From Veillonella caviae (GTDB lineage: Bacteria > Bacillota > Negativicutes > Veillonellales > Veillonellaceae), in the NCBI RefSeq assembly GCF_003992125.1, contig NZ_RQUY01000015.1, positions 1-47,098 on the forward strand: a DNA stretch of 47,098 bases, in the 5' to 3' direction. The notes below the pieces were generated by a model. It saw only the letters and a program-made list of their open reading frames with translations, was not told the DNA's origin and did not search any database. Both the position numbers and the translations under genes were made by a program. This document shows, in pieces, positions 8,887-17,065 of this stretch (position 1 is the stretch's first letter; every line of letters begins with the position of its first letter).

Positions 8887-9399
8887 CTAGAATTTTAATT
8901 TCGTAGCTAACCAAGAAGCGACGATACATTTAATAATATCACCAGGGATATATGGAATCATAGCAGCCCATATTGCTTTATCTAATGGCATTTGGGTAAC
9001 TAGCATGAATCCTGCTACACCGATGATATATACTACAGGAATTGTTATAGCTAGCGAGCGCCATGTATAAGATACAAAAGATACTTTAGAACCTTTCAAA
9101 TAACTAAGCAATGTATACGCTACTGGCCAGGAGAAAATAAAGCCTCCTGTAGGTCCGAATAATTTTCCAAGTCCTGCAGTACCACCCACAAAGACAGGTA
9201 AACCAACGGTGCCGAGTAATACGTAAACGATAAACACTATAAATGTATCCTTTGGAGAAAGTAATAACCCTGTCAATGTAGCCACTAAAGTTAAGGCAGT
9301 AACCATAACTGGGCTAAAAGGGAGTGGAAATGAAATCCACGCAGATACACATAATAAGGCAGTTAATAATGCCATTTTTGTTAAACGTCTTGCTTCCAT
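8887..9399 (-). CDS. bioY: Biotin transporter S-component BioY
   Basis: Substrate-binding membrane subunit of the biotin ECF transporter. The protein has about six membrane segments and typical BioY blocks: MALLTALLCVSAWISFP, a short loop then LLLSPKDTF, GLPVFVGGTAGLGKLFGPTGG and the C-terminal YIPGDIIKCIVA. It has 170 residues. An upstream ATG at 9426 overlaps the previous stop, but AAAGAGG stands only before the ATG at 9399, so that start is preferred. No ECF ATPase or T-component gene is in the window, so it either works alone or uses shared energising subunits. It sits second in an operon headed by a BirA-like operator. Confidence 0.93.
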   Translation of the reverse strand: MEARRLTKMALLTALLCVSAWISFPLPFSPVMVTALTLVATLTGLLLSPKDTFIVFIVYVLLGTVGLPVFVGGTAGLGKLFGPTGGFIFSWPVAYTLLSYLKGSKVSFVSYTWRSLAITIPVVYIIGVAGFMLVTQMPLDKAIWAAMIPYIPGDIIKCIVASWLATKLKF

Positions 9400-9422
9400 A
9401 ATTACCTCTTTACTAACGCTAC

Positions 9423-9947
9423 TCATTTATCAAATTGTGCCACAAATAACAGTATTGAACCTGCATAGGCTTCTATGCGACGATTATCATCCAATACTTG
9501 TATTTGAATCCTATCATCGGCTAATGTAGGACTATAATATTGAACGTCCACTGTGCTGTACTGTGATGTTTCTCCGAATTGTTGCCACAACGATTCTAAA
9601 ATCATTAACCCTGGTACAACATAGGGAGCTTCACGGTGAATAGTATTTTGGTCATGTACCTCTTCTACAAATTGTAAAATAGATTCTCGTGAAAAAGATA
9701 GTCCATACTCTTGACTATCTTGAATTGCTTCTTGCCGCACCTCTAAAGCTCTACGCAAGGGGCGCAAAGAAACCTGCAAAGAACCACTACCATCAGTAAT
9801 TTCTATGTTGAGATTTTTCCGATCATTACGATCAATATATACAGTGTAACCTTTTTTACAGCAAGCCATATATCGAACGCGAGTAATTAAACTATACGAA
9901 GGCAGTCCATAATCATGTATTGTTAGTTCTCGTAATAACGACTTCAT
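9423..9947 (-). CDS. MaoC-like (hotdog-fold) hydratase/dehydratase
   Basis: Not identified by name. The 174-residue protein resembles the hotdog fold of (R)-specific enoyl-CoA hydratases. The block at 93-112, ending HDQNTIHREAPYVVPG, resembles the hydratase-2 motif G-D-x-N-P-hydrophobic-H, with Asp99 and His104 where the catalytic pair is expected. The following VPGLMILESLW and the late YSPTLADDRIQIQVL fit hotdog strands. An N-terminal half of about 85 residues has no recognised domain. GGAGGAG precedes the ATG at 9947; an ATG four codons upstream lies in that ribosome site. It is the first gene of the bioY operon. Function is inferred from motif and context. Confidence 0.6.
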   Translation of the reverse strand: MKSLLRELTIHDYGLPSYSLITRVRYMACCKKGYTVYIDRNDRKNLNIEITDGSGSLQVSLRPLRRALEVRQEAIQDSQEYGLSFSRESILQFVEEVHDQNTIHREAPYVVPGLMILESLWQQFGETSQYSTVDVQYYSPTLADDRIQIQVLDDNRRIEAYAGSILLFVAQFDK

Positions 9948-9989
9948 AATCTCCTCCATAGTAATGATGAATACTAATTCACATATTCG

Positions 9990-10018
9990 ATTATAAGCAA
10001 CAAATTTTTATTAGTCAA
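9990..10018 (-). promoter_or_regulatory. Promoter of the MaoC-like/bioY operon
   Basis: On the minus strand TTGACT (10013-10018) and TATAAT (9990-9995) are separated by 17 bases, close to the vegetative sigma consensus. It lies about 43 bases before the first gene of the operon, and its -35 box overlaps the BirA-like site. Confidence 0.8.
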
Positions 10019-10043
10019 CGAATTTCGTCATTTATGTTTACAA
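10012..10043 (-). promoter_or_regulatory. Candidate BirA operator
   Basis: On the plus strand the halves TAGTCAAC (10012-10019) and GTTTACAA (10036-10043) are separated by 16 bases. Known BirA operators pair TTGTAAAC-like and GTTTACAA-like halves at about this spacing. The promoter-distal half matches fully and the half that overlaps the -35 box matches six of eight. The bioY gene downstream supports the call. The regulator gene itself is not in the window. Confidence 0.6.
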
Positions 10044-10214
10044 TACACATAACAAGAAACGTATTGCCACAAAGAATAATCCCAATCACAAATGTGAGTA
10101 AGGTGCCAAAACTTACGGGGTGAATCCTCAAACATTTAACAAAGAGACAACATGTATTATTAAAATGATGTTCTATACATTATAGGTAACGACATTCATT
10201 ATATATAATGAGCA

Positions 10215-10249
10215 TTAAAACTGCTCCACCAACAATGTTGATGGAGCAG
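10215..10249 (-). terminator. Intrinsic terminator of galU
   Basis: A stem of about 13 bp (10221-10233 with 10237-10249, one wobble) is followed on the minus strand by TTTTAAT. It lies ten bases after the galU stop. Confidence 0.8.
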
Positions 10250-10258
10250 AGATATATA

Positions 10259-11119
10259 TTATAGTGTTAAATTTTTAAGATATGATTTAAAATCCTCACC
10301 TAATTCTTCGTTACGAAGTGCATATTCTACAGTAGCTTTCAAATATCCTAATTTATCACCTGTATCATAACGGATGCCTTCATAAGCTAATGCGTATGTG
10401 TCAGTCTTAGACGCAGCAAGAGCGTCTGTTAATTGCACTTCATTGCCTTTACCTGGGTTGGTATGTTCCAAAATTTCAAAAATATCTGGAGTCAAGATAT
10501 ATCTACCAAGAACAGCTAAGTTAGATGGTGCGTCTTCAATATTAGGTTTTTCTACTAACCCATTCACACGATACAAATTATCAGCTAATGCTTCTCCAGA
10601 TACAATACCATAAGAACTTACTTTGTCATCCGGTACAAATTGGGCGCCCAAAATAATTCCTGGATGTTCTTCATAACAATCTATTAATTGTTGTAAACAA
10701 GGGTTCTCCAAATTGTACACAATGTCATCACCAAGAAGAACTGCAAATGGTTCATCTCCGATGAAAGCTTTCGCACAAAGCACGGCATCACCAAGACCAC
10801 GCGGTGCCTTTTGACGAATAAAATGAACCTTTATATCCGCCAAATCTTTAACCATTGCTAATTGTTTATTTTTTCCTTGCATTTGCAAAAGTGCTTCTAA
10901 CTCTACGCTGCTATCAAAATGATCTTCAATAGCCCGTTTATTACGTCCCGTAATAATTAGAATTTCTTCTATCCCAGAATCTAGTGCTTCTTTTACAATG
11001 TATTGAATAGCTGGTGTATCTACGATAGGCAACATTTCCTTAGGTTGTGCTTTCGTAGCTGGCAAAAAACGAGTACCAAATCCAGCAGCAGGAATAACCG
11101 CTTTTCTAATTCTTTTCAT
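10259..11119 (-). CDS. galU: UTP-glucose-1-phosphate uridylyltransferase
   Basis: Makes UDP-glucose from UTP and glucose-1-phosphate; this feeds galE and envelope polysaccharide synthesis. The nucleotide-binding start KAVIPAAGFGTRFLPATKA, KEMLPIVDTPAIQYIV, LLGDDIVY and the C-terminal YALAYEGIRYDTGDKLGYLKA are diagnostic. It has 286 residues, normal for the family. The frame is open for 46 further codons upstream, but these overlap the preceding gene; the ATG at 11119 has GGAGG before it. It lies 13 bases after the LptD-like gene, suggesting an envelope operon, and ends at a clear terminator. Confidence 0.96.
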   Translation of the reverse strand: MKRIRKAVIPAAGFGTRFLPATKAQPKEMLPIVDTPAIQYIVKEALDSGIEEILIITGRNKRAIEDHFDSSVELEALLQMQGKNKQLAMVKDLADIKVHFIRQKAPRGLGDAVLCAKAFIGDEPFAVLLGDDIVYNLENPCLQQLIDCYEEHPGIILGAQFVPDDKVSSYGIVSGEALADNLYRVNGLVEKPNIEDAPSNLAVLGRYILTPDIFEILEHTNPGKGNEVQLTDALAASKTDTYALAYEGIRYDTGDKLGYLKATVEYALRNEELGEDFKSYLKNLTL

Positions 11120-11132
11120 TAGTATCCTCCGA

Positions 11133-12677
11133 CTAAAAATCTTTCCCCACAACTTGAATTTTCCAAGTATTATTATCGCTATGTGCTTTATATGTAAGAT
11201 ATAAATCAAAAGAATGCAAATCTCTGTGCCACGTATAATATACACTATCAATTTCACCTTTATTTATATCATTTTTAACACTAACAGAGATATCATCTAT
11301 TCGAGATAGTTTTAAACGACCGCCATAAATTAACTCTTTCGGAATCTCTGTAGTATCAAATAAGTATGGCGAATTATTATAGGTGATATTTCGCTGATTA
11401 TAGGTAATCCAAGCATCTACACGAGGGCTGACTTTTGCACTAAAACGGCCACCCCAATATGGCATACTCCGAACAGAATTATCATAAGAATAGTAATCTC
11501 GTTCATATCCAGTGAATAATCTAATATTAGCATTTTCCCATAATTTCAATGGGTCGTGAGATACTTCTGTGTAGTACTGCTTATGAGTCCCTTTAACATT
11601 CCCCTCTTTCCAGTACCCAATATTAGCTCCTCCACGAATAGTAAATGGAGTGTCGCTTATATGATAAGCATGCGTATCAATTCGAAGTTCCCCTAATTTT
11701 TCAATCCAGACTGGTTCATCATTATATTCATTAGACTCTTTACTGTACCCTAGGGAAGCTGTCCCCCACGGTAAATAGTAACGGTAGCCAACTTTAGGTT
11801 TAAATCCTGCTTTAGAATACAAGCGGTAATCAATATATGCTTCGCCATGTTTTCCCATTGGAATATCTGTGCTACCATGTAAACCAAAACCATCATCACT
11901 ATTATATATTGGTGTTGGAATCAATGAAAATATACTTACTCGGCTTTGTTTATCCCCACGTAAGGATTTCGTATATGAAGGTAAGGATAAAAGCTTAAAG
12001 TTTTTAATATAAAAACTTGGCTTTTTAATAATCACTTTATCTCCTGGATAAATTTTAATATCTTCCCCTTCAACACGGAAATCAGGAGTATGTTTAAAGG
12101 CCATTGCGTGCTTTGTAGTAAACATTCCTTTTTGAATATGACCCTCTTCGCCATTATAGGTAATATTTTGTCCTTTAATATAATATGGATCTGACCAGCC
12201 TTGTGTATGCCCTGCATCAAAATGACGATCACTGGTACGATAAGTCATCACATCACCAGTGAGGTCTTTTATGCGACCACCATCTTCTAAGTAGCGATAT
12301 GGTCCGTTCGCAGTATGATATTCCGTAGTTTTTGTATTGCCTTCAATTCGATTAGCTAATAATGTCTGATTACCTTGTATAACAACTACATTACCATCGG
12401 CAGCAACATCACCAGAAGTACCATTATACATCATTTTGTCAGCATCAATACGAGTTGGCAATTGTTCAGACGGAGTTTTAACAGCTTGTTTACCACGACG
12501 GACAATACGAATATTGCTGCGTTCTGGCGTAGATGGCATTGATAATTCACCTGGGTAGGATTCACCTACGCTATCCAAAACATCTTGATATACGATTGGT
12601 TCTGATGCAGCCCAAGCAGGTTGTGCCAAACAAAATAGACTGGCAACTACTAGCCATTGTATTCTTTGTTTCCTCAT
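11133..12677 (-). CDS. OstA/LptD-like LPS-assembly outer-membrane protein
   Basis: Probable outer-membrane protein for LPS insertion. A signal peptide covers residues 1-23 (cleavage near AWA-A). From about 77 to 200 is an OstA/LptA-type domain (TRIDADKMMYNG, GDVAADGNVVVIQGNQTL). The remainder alternates as beta-strands, as in a barrel, and ends in VVGKDF, a terminal Phe like the BAM beta-signal. With 514 residues it is much shorter than the roughly 780 residues of proteobacterial LptD, and no conserved LptD cysteines are visible in the mature part. It is followed by galU and preceded by a repeat-containing exported protein. LptD is the best call; another OstA-family protein is the alternative. 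Confidence 0.75.
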   Translation of the reverse strand: MRKQRIQWLVVASLFCLAQPAWAASEPIVYQDVLDSVGESYPGELSMPSTPERSNIRIVRRGKQAVKTPSEQLPTRIDADKMMYNGTSGDVAADGNVVVIQGNQTLLANRIEGNTKTTEYHTANGPYRYLEDGGRIKDLTGDVMTYRTSDRHFDAGHTQGWSDPYYIKGQNITYNGEEGHIQKGMFTTKHAMAFKHTPDFRVEGEDIKIYPGDKVIIKKPSFYIKNFKLLSLPSYTKSLRGDKQSRVSIFSLIPTPIYNSDDGFGLHGSTDIPMGKHGEAYIDYRLYSKAGFKPKVGYRYYLPWGTASLGYSKESNEYNDEPVWIEKLGELRIDTHAYHISDTPFTIRGGANIGYWKEGNVKGTHKQYYTEVSHDPLKLWENANIRLFTGYERDYYSYDNSVRSMPYWGGRFSAKVSPRVDAWITYNQRNITYNNSPYLFDTTEIPKELIYGGRLKLSRIDDISVSVKNDINKGEIDSVYYTWHRDLHSFDLYLTYKAHSDNNTWKIQVVGKDF

Positions 12678-12695
12678 GGTTACTATTGACTCCTA

Positions 12696-13838
12696 TTAGT
12701 TACGTTTTACTACAACAATCGGTTGTGATACATTTTCAGCTGTATCATTTGGTTCTTCTACACCTTCAGACTCAGTATCCACATCAGAACCTGCATCTTC
12801 CAATACTGCATTATCAGCAGTCATATTTTCTGTATTATCTACATAATCCTCTTCATTATTAATAGATGATATATTAGTAACAGTTACAGCATCTGCCAGT
12901 TCATCATCACTATGTGCGAGGCCATCACCGCCAATAACGAGACCTTGAATAGATACGGAATCTTGAGGCTGCACATAGACAATAGTACCTGCAGAGTACT
13001 CAACATTTTTACCTTTAATAAACGCGCCTCCCACAAGTCCTACAGGTCCTAATAAAACAGCTCCTGCTACAGAGGCGCCAGCGGCTTTAATTTCACTTTT
13101 AGTTTTATTCTTAGCGTCTTCCCCTTGTACAGCAGTAAATTCTGTGCCATCAATAGCAGGAATGGAATCAAAAGTAATATCTAAAGCACCATTACGGCCA
13201 AAAGAACGAGCTTTTTTCAATGTTGTAATCGTACCAGTGCCTACAGTACCTGCTGGAACGAGCAACACATTTCCATCCATAACATTTTCAGCAACTGTAA
13301 AATGAACAGTATCCCCAAGTTGATTCGTTTTAGAAGATAACGCATCATTTAACATCACTTTAAATACTTGATTAGATGCCAATGTACCAACTTGATTTGT
13401 TAATTTTACATTACCACCATACACTTTTGTTTTTAAGCTAATAATTCGTTTTTCTAATGGACCAGTACTAATACGACCATTAACACTACGTTCCATTTTT
13501 TCAACGCGATCCACTAAGGAGCCAGCATTGATACTATTCTGATAGGTATATTCTAAGGCATCCATTTCTTCGCGCAACGAAATATTAGTGCCACTGCCTT
13601 CAAGAGAGTCATATAAAGAATCAACACGTTTACTCAATGTTTGAGAGTTCCCAGTAAAACCTGTGCCATAAATAGTTTCATCTAATTGATTAATCCTATC
13701 TACTACAGCTCCATCTTGTGGCTCACCATATACAGTTTGTTCTAATAGTTGCGTTTTTTCCAACACTGTTCCTGGTGCAGCAAGCACCGTACCAGTCATT
13801 AAAGATGCCATTAAAAGTGTAAGTATTTGCTTCTTCAT
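12696..13838 (-). CDS. Exported repeat protein with VirB10/TrbI-like central domain
   Basis: No family is certain. After a signal peptide (residues 1-20) come five or six degenerate repeats of 25-30 residues with the pattern L-x-x-R-(I/V)-x-x-L ending in YG or NG (LEQTVYG, LDETIYG, SLYDSLEG, MERSVNG, LKTKVYG), until about residue 150. A central domain (VFKVMLNDALSS to SIPAIDGTEF) with LLVPAGTVGTGTITTLKKA resembles the pilot part of VirB10/TrbI-like proteins, followed by a Gly/Ala-rich hydrophobic stretch (AAGASVAGAVLLGPVGLVGG) and an acidic tail. The frame extends 19 codons upstream, but GGAGG sits before the ATG at 13838. It lies 18 bases upstream of the LptD-like gene, so an envelope role is likely. 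Confidence 0.6.
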   Translation of the reverse strand: MKKQILTLLMASLMTGTVLAAPGTVLEKTQLLEQTVYGEPQDGAVVDRINQLDETIYGTGFTGNSQTLSKRVDSLYDSLEGSGTNISLREEMDALEYTYQNSINAGSLVDRVEKMERSVNGRISTGPLEKRIISLKTKVYGGNVKLTNQVGTLASNQVFKVMLNDALSSKTNQLGDTVHFTVAENVMDGNVLLVPAGTVGTGTITTLKKARSFGRNGALDITFDSIPAIDGTEFTAVQGEDAKNKTKSEIKAAGASVAGAVLLGPVGLVGGAFIKGKNVEYSAGTIVYVQPQDSVSIQGLVIGGDGLAHSDDELADAVTVTNISSINNEEDYVDNTENMTADNAVLEDAGSDVDTESEGVEEPNDTAENVSQPIVVVKRN

Positions 13839-13886
13839 AATTCCTCCACTAGTCATCCCTTTTAGGACATATACGTTAAACAGCAC

Positions 13887-13916
13887 AATAAGCACGGGCC
13901 TAAGACCGTGCTTATT
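13887..13916 (-). terminator. Hairpin downstream of the small exported protein
   Basis: An 11-bp perfect stem (13887-13897 with 13906-13916) lies between two minus-strand genes. The T tract after it is poor on either strand, so it is only a probable terminator or mRNA-stabilising hairpin. Confidence 0.5.
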
Positions 13917-13950
13917 TCCTGCACACTCGTAACGGAGTGCTCAGTGCCCA

Positions 13951-14397
13951 TTAAATTTTCAAATCAATAATTGCAGACACACCAACGCCTTGCACACGAG
14001 ATGCCCCTACAGGATTAGTGCTATCCACTGGCACTAGACCTTTCACACGAATCATGCCATTAAAGCTAGCCTCCACTTGAGCAACAGCTTCAACTTGTTC
14101 AATGCTTGACGCAGGCCCCGTTACTTGCGCAGCACCGATATAACCTTTAGTACCAACACTAATAATAGGTACAACTTTTGTTGTATATTCAGTACTCAAA
14201 TTATTTTGTTTTAATATTTTATTCAAGAACGAATCAATTTGTGGACCAAATTTATTAATAACTACACCAACTCCACCAATTTTCGCGGCACTGCCTAACA
14301 AACTACCTAGGCTAAGTGCTTGTGATTGCATAATGCCACCAAAAGCAGTTGTAGTCAAACAAATCCCTAGAACAGCTGTGATAATTTTCTTTTTCAT
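13951..14397 (-). CDS. Small exported protein of unknown function
   Basis: Not recognised. A 148-residue protein with an N-terminal signal peptide (KKKIITAVLGICLTTTAFGG, cleavage near residue 27, SQA-L). The mature part starts with a Gly/Ala-rich stretch (LGSLLGSAAKIGGVGVVINKFG) and later has SVGTKGYIGAAQVTGPASS and a terminal VGVSAIIDLKI, compatible with small beta-rich exported proteins. GGAGG precedes the ATG, and a promoter lies about 40 bases upstream. It is placed between the hyp genes and the LptD-like operon and appears to be a single-gene unit. Confidence 0.65.
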   Translation of the reverse strand: MKKKIITAVLGICLTTTAFGGIMQSQALSLGSLLGSAAKIGGVGVVINKFGPQIDSFLNKILKQNNLSTEYTTKVVPIISVGTKGYIGAAQVTGPASSIEQVEAVAQVEASFNGMIRVKGLVPVDSTNPVGASRVQGVGVSAIIDLKI

Positions 14398-14434
14398 AAT
14401 AAGCCTCCTAATAGATACTTATATTTTAACAAAT

Positions 14435-14463
14435 TCTATACATACTTTCTAGTAAAAGTACAA
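14435..14463 (-). promoter_or_regulatory. Promoter of the small exported protein gene
   Basis: On the minus strand TTGTAC (14458-14463) and TATAGA (14435-14440) are 17 bases apart, about 38 bases before the ATG at 14397. Confidence 0.55.
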
Positions 14464-14550
14464 ACACATTCCATATTAAGATATTAACATAATACAAAAA
14501 TAATATGAGTTCATTATGAATTTTACGCAATTTAATTTTATAGATAACAA

Positions 14551-15558
14551 CTAGCAAATGCGAGGTACTTGATCTTCTCCCAATAAATCGATAAGACGCA
14601 TACCGCCAATAGATGTTTGCATACCAACTTTACCAAGATTTTTATCTAAAGTAGAACCAATATGTGAAGCTTCACGCCCTTCTGGAAAAGAATGTAAAAT
14701 ATTTAGTACTTCATCCGTAACCGAAGGTTCTACAATGAGGACTACTTTTCCCTCATTAGCGAGATAAAGAGGATCATAACCTAATATATCACATACTGAT
14801 TGTACTTCATCATGAATGATTAACTTAGATTGATGAATTTTAATTCCTACTTGACTTTGATCCGCAATTTCTTTCAATACCGTACCTAGTCCACCACGAG
14901 TAGGGTCCCGTAATAATGCTACTTGAGGACCAACTTTTGAAAGCACAGCTTGAATCATATGATTTAAAGGAGCACAATCAGTTTTAATATTTTCTGACAA
15001 TTCTAATCCAAATCGTTGTCCCATAACGGCTATAGAATGATCTCCAATAGATCCAGAGAGGATAATATCCATATTAGGTTTCACATAGGAAGGCCCTATA
15101 TGAATATTTTCTGGAATCATACCTACACCAGCAGTATTGATATAAATTTTATCTACTTCTCCTTTTTTTACCACCTTTGTATCGCCAGTTACGATTTGTA
15201 TATTTGCTTGTTCTGCCATGTCCCTCATAGTAGCCAATATATCATCTAACTCATCAAAAGGTAATCCTTCTTCTAAAATCAAACTACAGCTTAAATATTG
15301 AGGTATAGCACCATTCATGACCAAATCGTTAACGGTTCCACAAACAGCTAATTTACCTATATTACCACCAGGGAAAAACGGTGGTTGTACCACATAAGAA
15401 TCAGTAGAAAATGCCATACGTCCGGCAGATACAGAAAATTGAGCACCATCGTGAAGCGGCGCTAACAAGTCATTGGTAAAATATTTTAAGATAAAACGTT
15501 CTGTCAATTCGTGACTAAATCGCCCACCATTGCCATGAACTAATCGAATTCGTTCCAT
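14551..15558 (-). CDS. hypE: Hydrogenase maturation protein HypE
   Basis: Converts a carbamoyl group on its C-terminal cysteine to thiocyanate, the CN ligand source for [NiFe]-hydrogenase. It belongs to the AIRS/PurM-like ATP-binding family: VHGNGGRFSHEL at the start, DSYVVQPPFFPGGNIGKLAVCGTVNDLVM, and DPTRGGLGT. It ends in PRIC; the terminal Cys is the carbamoylated residue, so the protein appears functional. It has 335 residues. The start ATG overlaps the hypD stop by one base (TAATG), giving translational coupling. Confidence 0.96.
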   Translation of the reverse strand: MERIRLVHGNGGRFSHELTERFILKYFTNDLLAPLHDGAQFSVSAGRMAFSTDSYVVQPPFFPGGNIGKLAVCGTVNDLVMNGAIPQYLSCSLILEEGLPFDELDDILATMRDMAEQANIQIVTGDTKVVKKGEVDKIYINTAGVGMIPENIHIGPSYVKPNMDIILSGSIGDHSIAVMGQRFGLELSENIKTDCAPLNHMIQAVLSKVGPQVALLRDPTRGGLGTVLKEIADQSQVGIKIHQSKLIIHDEVQSVCDILGYDPLYLANEGKVVLIVEPSVTDEVLNILHSFPEGREASHIGSTLDKNLGKVGMQTSIGGMRLIDLLGEDQVPRIC

Positions 15559-16676
15559 TATTCCTCCCAGGACAAACCACCACTGGCATAACCATATTTA
15601 TACCATGCCGCACAACTGCCTTCTACAGACACCATACAGGCACCGATAGCATGATCCGGAGTACAGGCTTTACCAAACAACGGACACTCATTAGGTTTTA
15701 TTAGTCCTTGTAATACTCGACCACACTGACAACCTTTAGGGTCTAATGACGGTTTATCTAACGTAATAGGTATCATCTTCTCCACATCTAAATGCGCATA
15801 AGCTTCGCTGAGTTTTAACCCTGAGTTAGGTATCACACCTATACCACGCCATGTATCATCACATATATCGTACACTTCATCCATCAACTGTTGCGCTACA
15901 AGATTACCTTCTTGCATAACTACAGAATGATACGTGTTACCCACTTCAAATCGACCCCTATGTCGTTGTTCTAATATATTGAGTACTGCTGAAAGAACCT
16001 CAACACCATCAAATCCGGCGATACAAGATGGAATTGCATACTCCATAGGCAAGAAAGCATATGGTTGTTCACCAATAATAACACTTACATGGCCTGGTAA
16101 AATAAATCCATCAATTTGTCCCACTTGCCGATCTAGCAAGGCTCGCAATGCAGGTGGTACTAATTTATGAGATACCAAGAAAAATACATTTCTTAATCCC
16201 GCCTCAGCTACAGCTTTCACAGTAGCGCCAATAACGGCAATAGTAGTTTCAAAACCAATAGCTAAAAACACAATCTTCTTATGTGGATATTGTTTACCAA
16301 GTGTCAATACCTCTAATGGCGTATAAATAACATGAATATGCGCACCTTTTGTTTGTGCCTCTGTGAGACTACTATAACTACCAGGAACCTTGAGCATATC
16401 CCCAAAGGTAGCGATGATAACATCGTCCATTTCAGCATAAGCCAAGGCTTTATCCATATATACTTGGTCAGTTACACATACAGGGCAACCAGGGCCACTG
16501 ACGAGTTCAATACCTTTTGGCAGTACTTGCCGCAACCCTTCTCTAAAAATAGCCACTGTATGGGTGCCACATACCTCCATAAGACGTATATTTTCTCCCT
16601 CTGTATGTAAATCCTTTATACGATGTAATAAGGCCTCAGCTGTTTGTTGTTTTTCCTGCAAAGTAAGCTTCTTCAA
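15558..16676 (-). CDS. hypD: Hydrogenase maturation protein HypD
   Basis: Iron-sulfur scaffold that with HypC assembles the Fe(CN)2CO unit. Hallmarks are MEVCGTHT near residue 33, GPGCPVC, ATFGDMLKVPGS, and the C-terminal Cys region (CQCGRVLQG, ECPLFGKACTP, CMVSVEGSCAAWYKYG) that binds the [4Fe-4S] cluster. It has 372 residues, normal. The start is a TTG at 16676 lying inside hypC; an ATG start would cut into the MEVCG motif, and the family has about 35 residues before it, so the TTG is accepted. The 41-base overlap with hypC suggests coupling. Confidence 0.93.
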   Translation of the reverse strand: MKKLTLQEKQQTAEALLHRIKDLHTEGENIRLMEVCGTHTVAIFREGLRQVLPKGIELVSGPGCPVCVTDQVYMDKALAYAEMDDVIIATFGDMLKVPGSYSSLTEAQTKGAHIHVIYTPLEVLTLGKQYPHKKIVFLAIGFETTIAVIGATVKAVAEAGLRNVFFLVSHKLVPPALRALLDRQVGQIDGFILPGHVSVIIGEQPYAFLPMEYAIPSCIAGFDGVEVLSAVLNILEQRHRGRFEVGNTYHSVVMQEGNLVAQQLMDEVYDICDDTWRGIGVIPNSGLKLSEAYAHLDVEKMIPITLDKPSLDPKGCQCGRVLQGLIKPNECPLFGKACTPDHAIGACMVSVEGSCAAWYKYGYASGGLSWEE

Positions 16677-16887
16677 GTTCTTCTAACTCCCTGAAGGCAT
16701 CTAAAGTAGCCTTCGCTTCTTCTTCATCTACAATTTGTACGGCAAATCCAGCATGGACTAATAACCAGTCCCCTACCTTTGCGTCTGGTACAAGAAGCAA
16801 ACTACAATCTCTTGTAGCTCCTGTTAATTCTATGGTGCCAATAGCATCATTTTTAGCAATTAACTGGGCTGGTACAGCTAAACACAT
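16636..16887 (-). CDS. hypC: Hydrogenase maturation chaperone HypC
   Basis: Small chaperone (83 residues) that carries the Fe(CN)2CO unit with HypD and binds the hydrogenase large-subunit precursor. It starts with MCLAVPAQL, whose Cys2 is essential in the family, and continues with VGDWLLVHAGFAVQIVDEEEA, the standard HypC end. The overlap with hypD is 41 bases. GGAGG lies before the ATG. About 180 bases separate it from hypF, with a possible promoter in between. Confidence 0.95.
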   Translation of the reverse strand: MCLAVPAQLIAKNDAIGTIELTGATRDCSLLLVPDAKVGDWLLVHAGFAVQIVDEEEAKATLDAFRELEELEEAYFAGKTTNS

Positions 16888-17065
16888 AAGCCCTCCATTC
16901 TATAACTATATAATCAACATAGTCATACACCTATATAAAAACTATTGATTAATTTATTGTAACATATCATGTTATTCAAGTAAGTAAAGGTTGTATACTA
17001 GACGCTATACTATTTAAATAACTATGGTAATACCCCTTGTAACAGTGACATATGAAACGCAATGA

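Larger units (their letters stand above)
9948..10258. other. Intergenic region upstream of the bioY operon
   Basis: This stretch holds the bioY-operon promoter (9990-10018), a BirA-like operator (10012-10043) and the galU terminator (10215-10249). Between about 10020 and 10165 the minus strand has a 45-50 codon frame without start codon that reads like one membrane segment, possibly a decayed remnant or chance. No RNA gene was recognised. Confidence 0.55.

Noticed and set aside
11120-11257. Upstream extension of galU
   Set aside because: It overlaps the LptD-like gene and has no ribosome site; the internal ATG after GGAGG starts the conserved protein.
12533-12862. Plus-strand frame of 109 codons opposite the LptD-like and repeat-protein genes
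   Set aside because: It spans the junction of two well-supported minus-strand genes and has no ribosome binding site.
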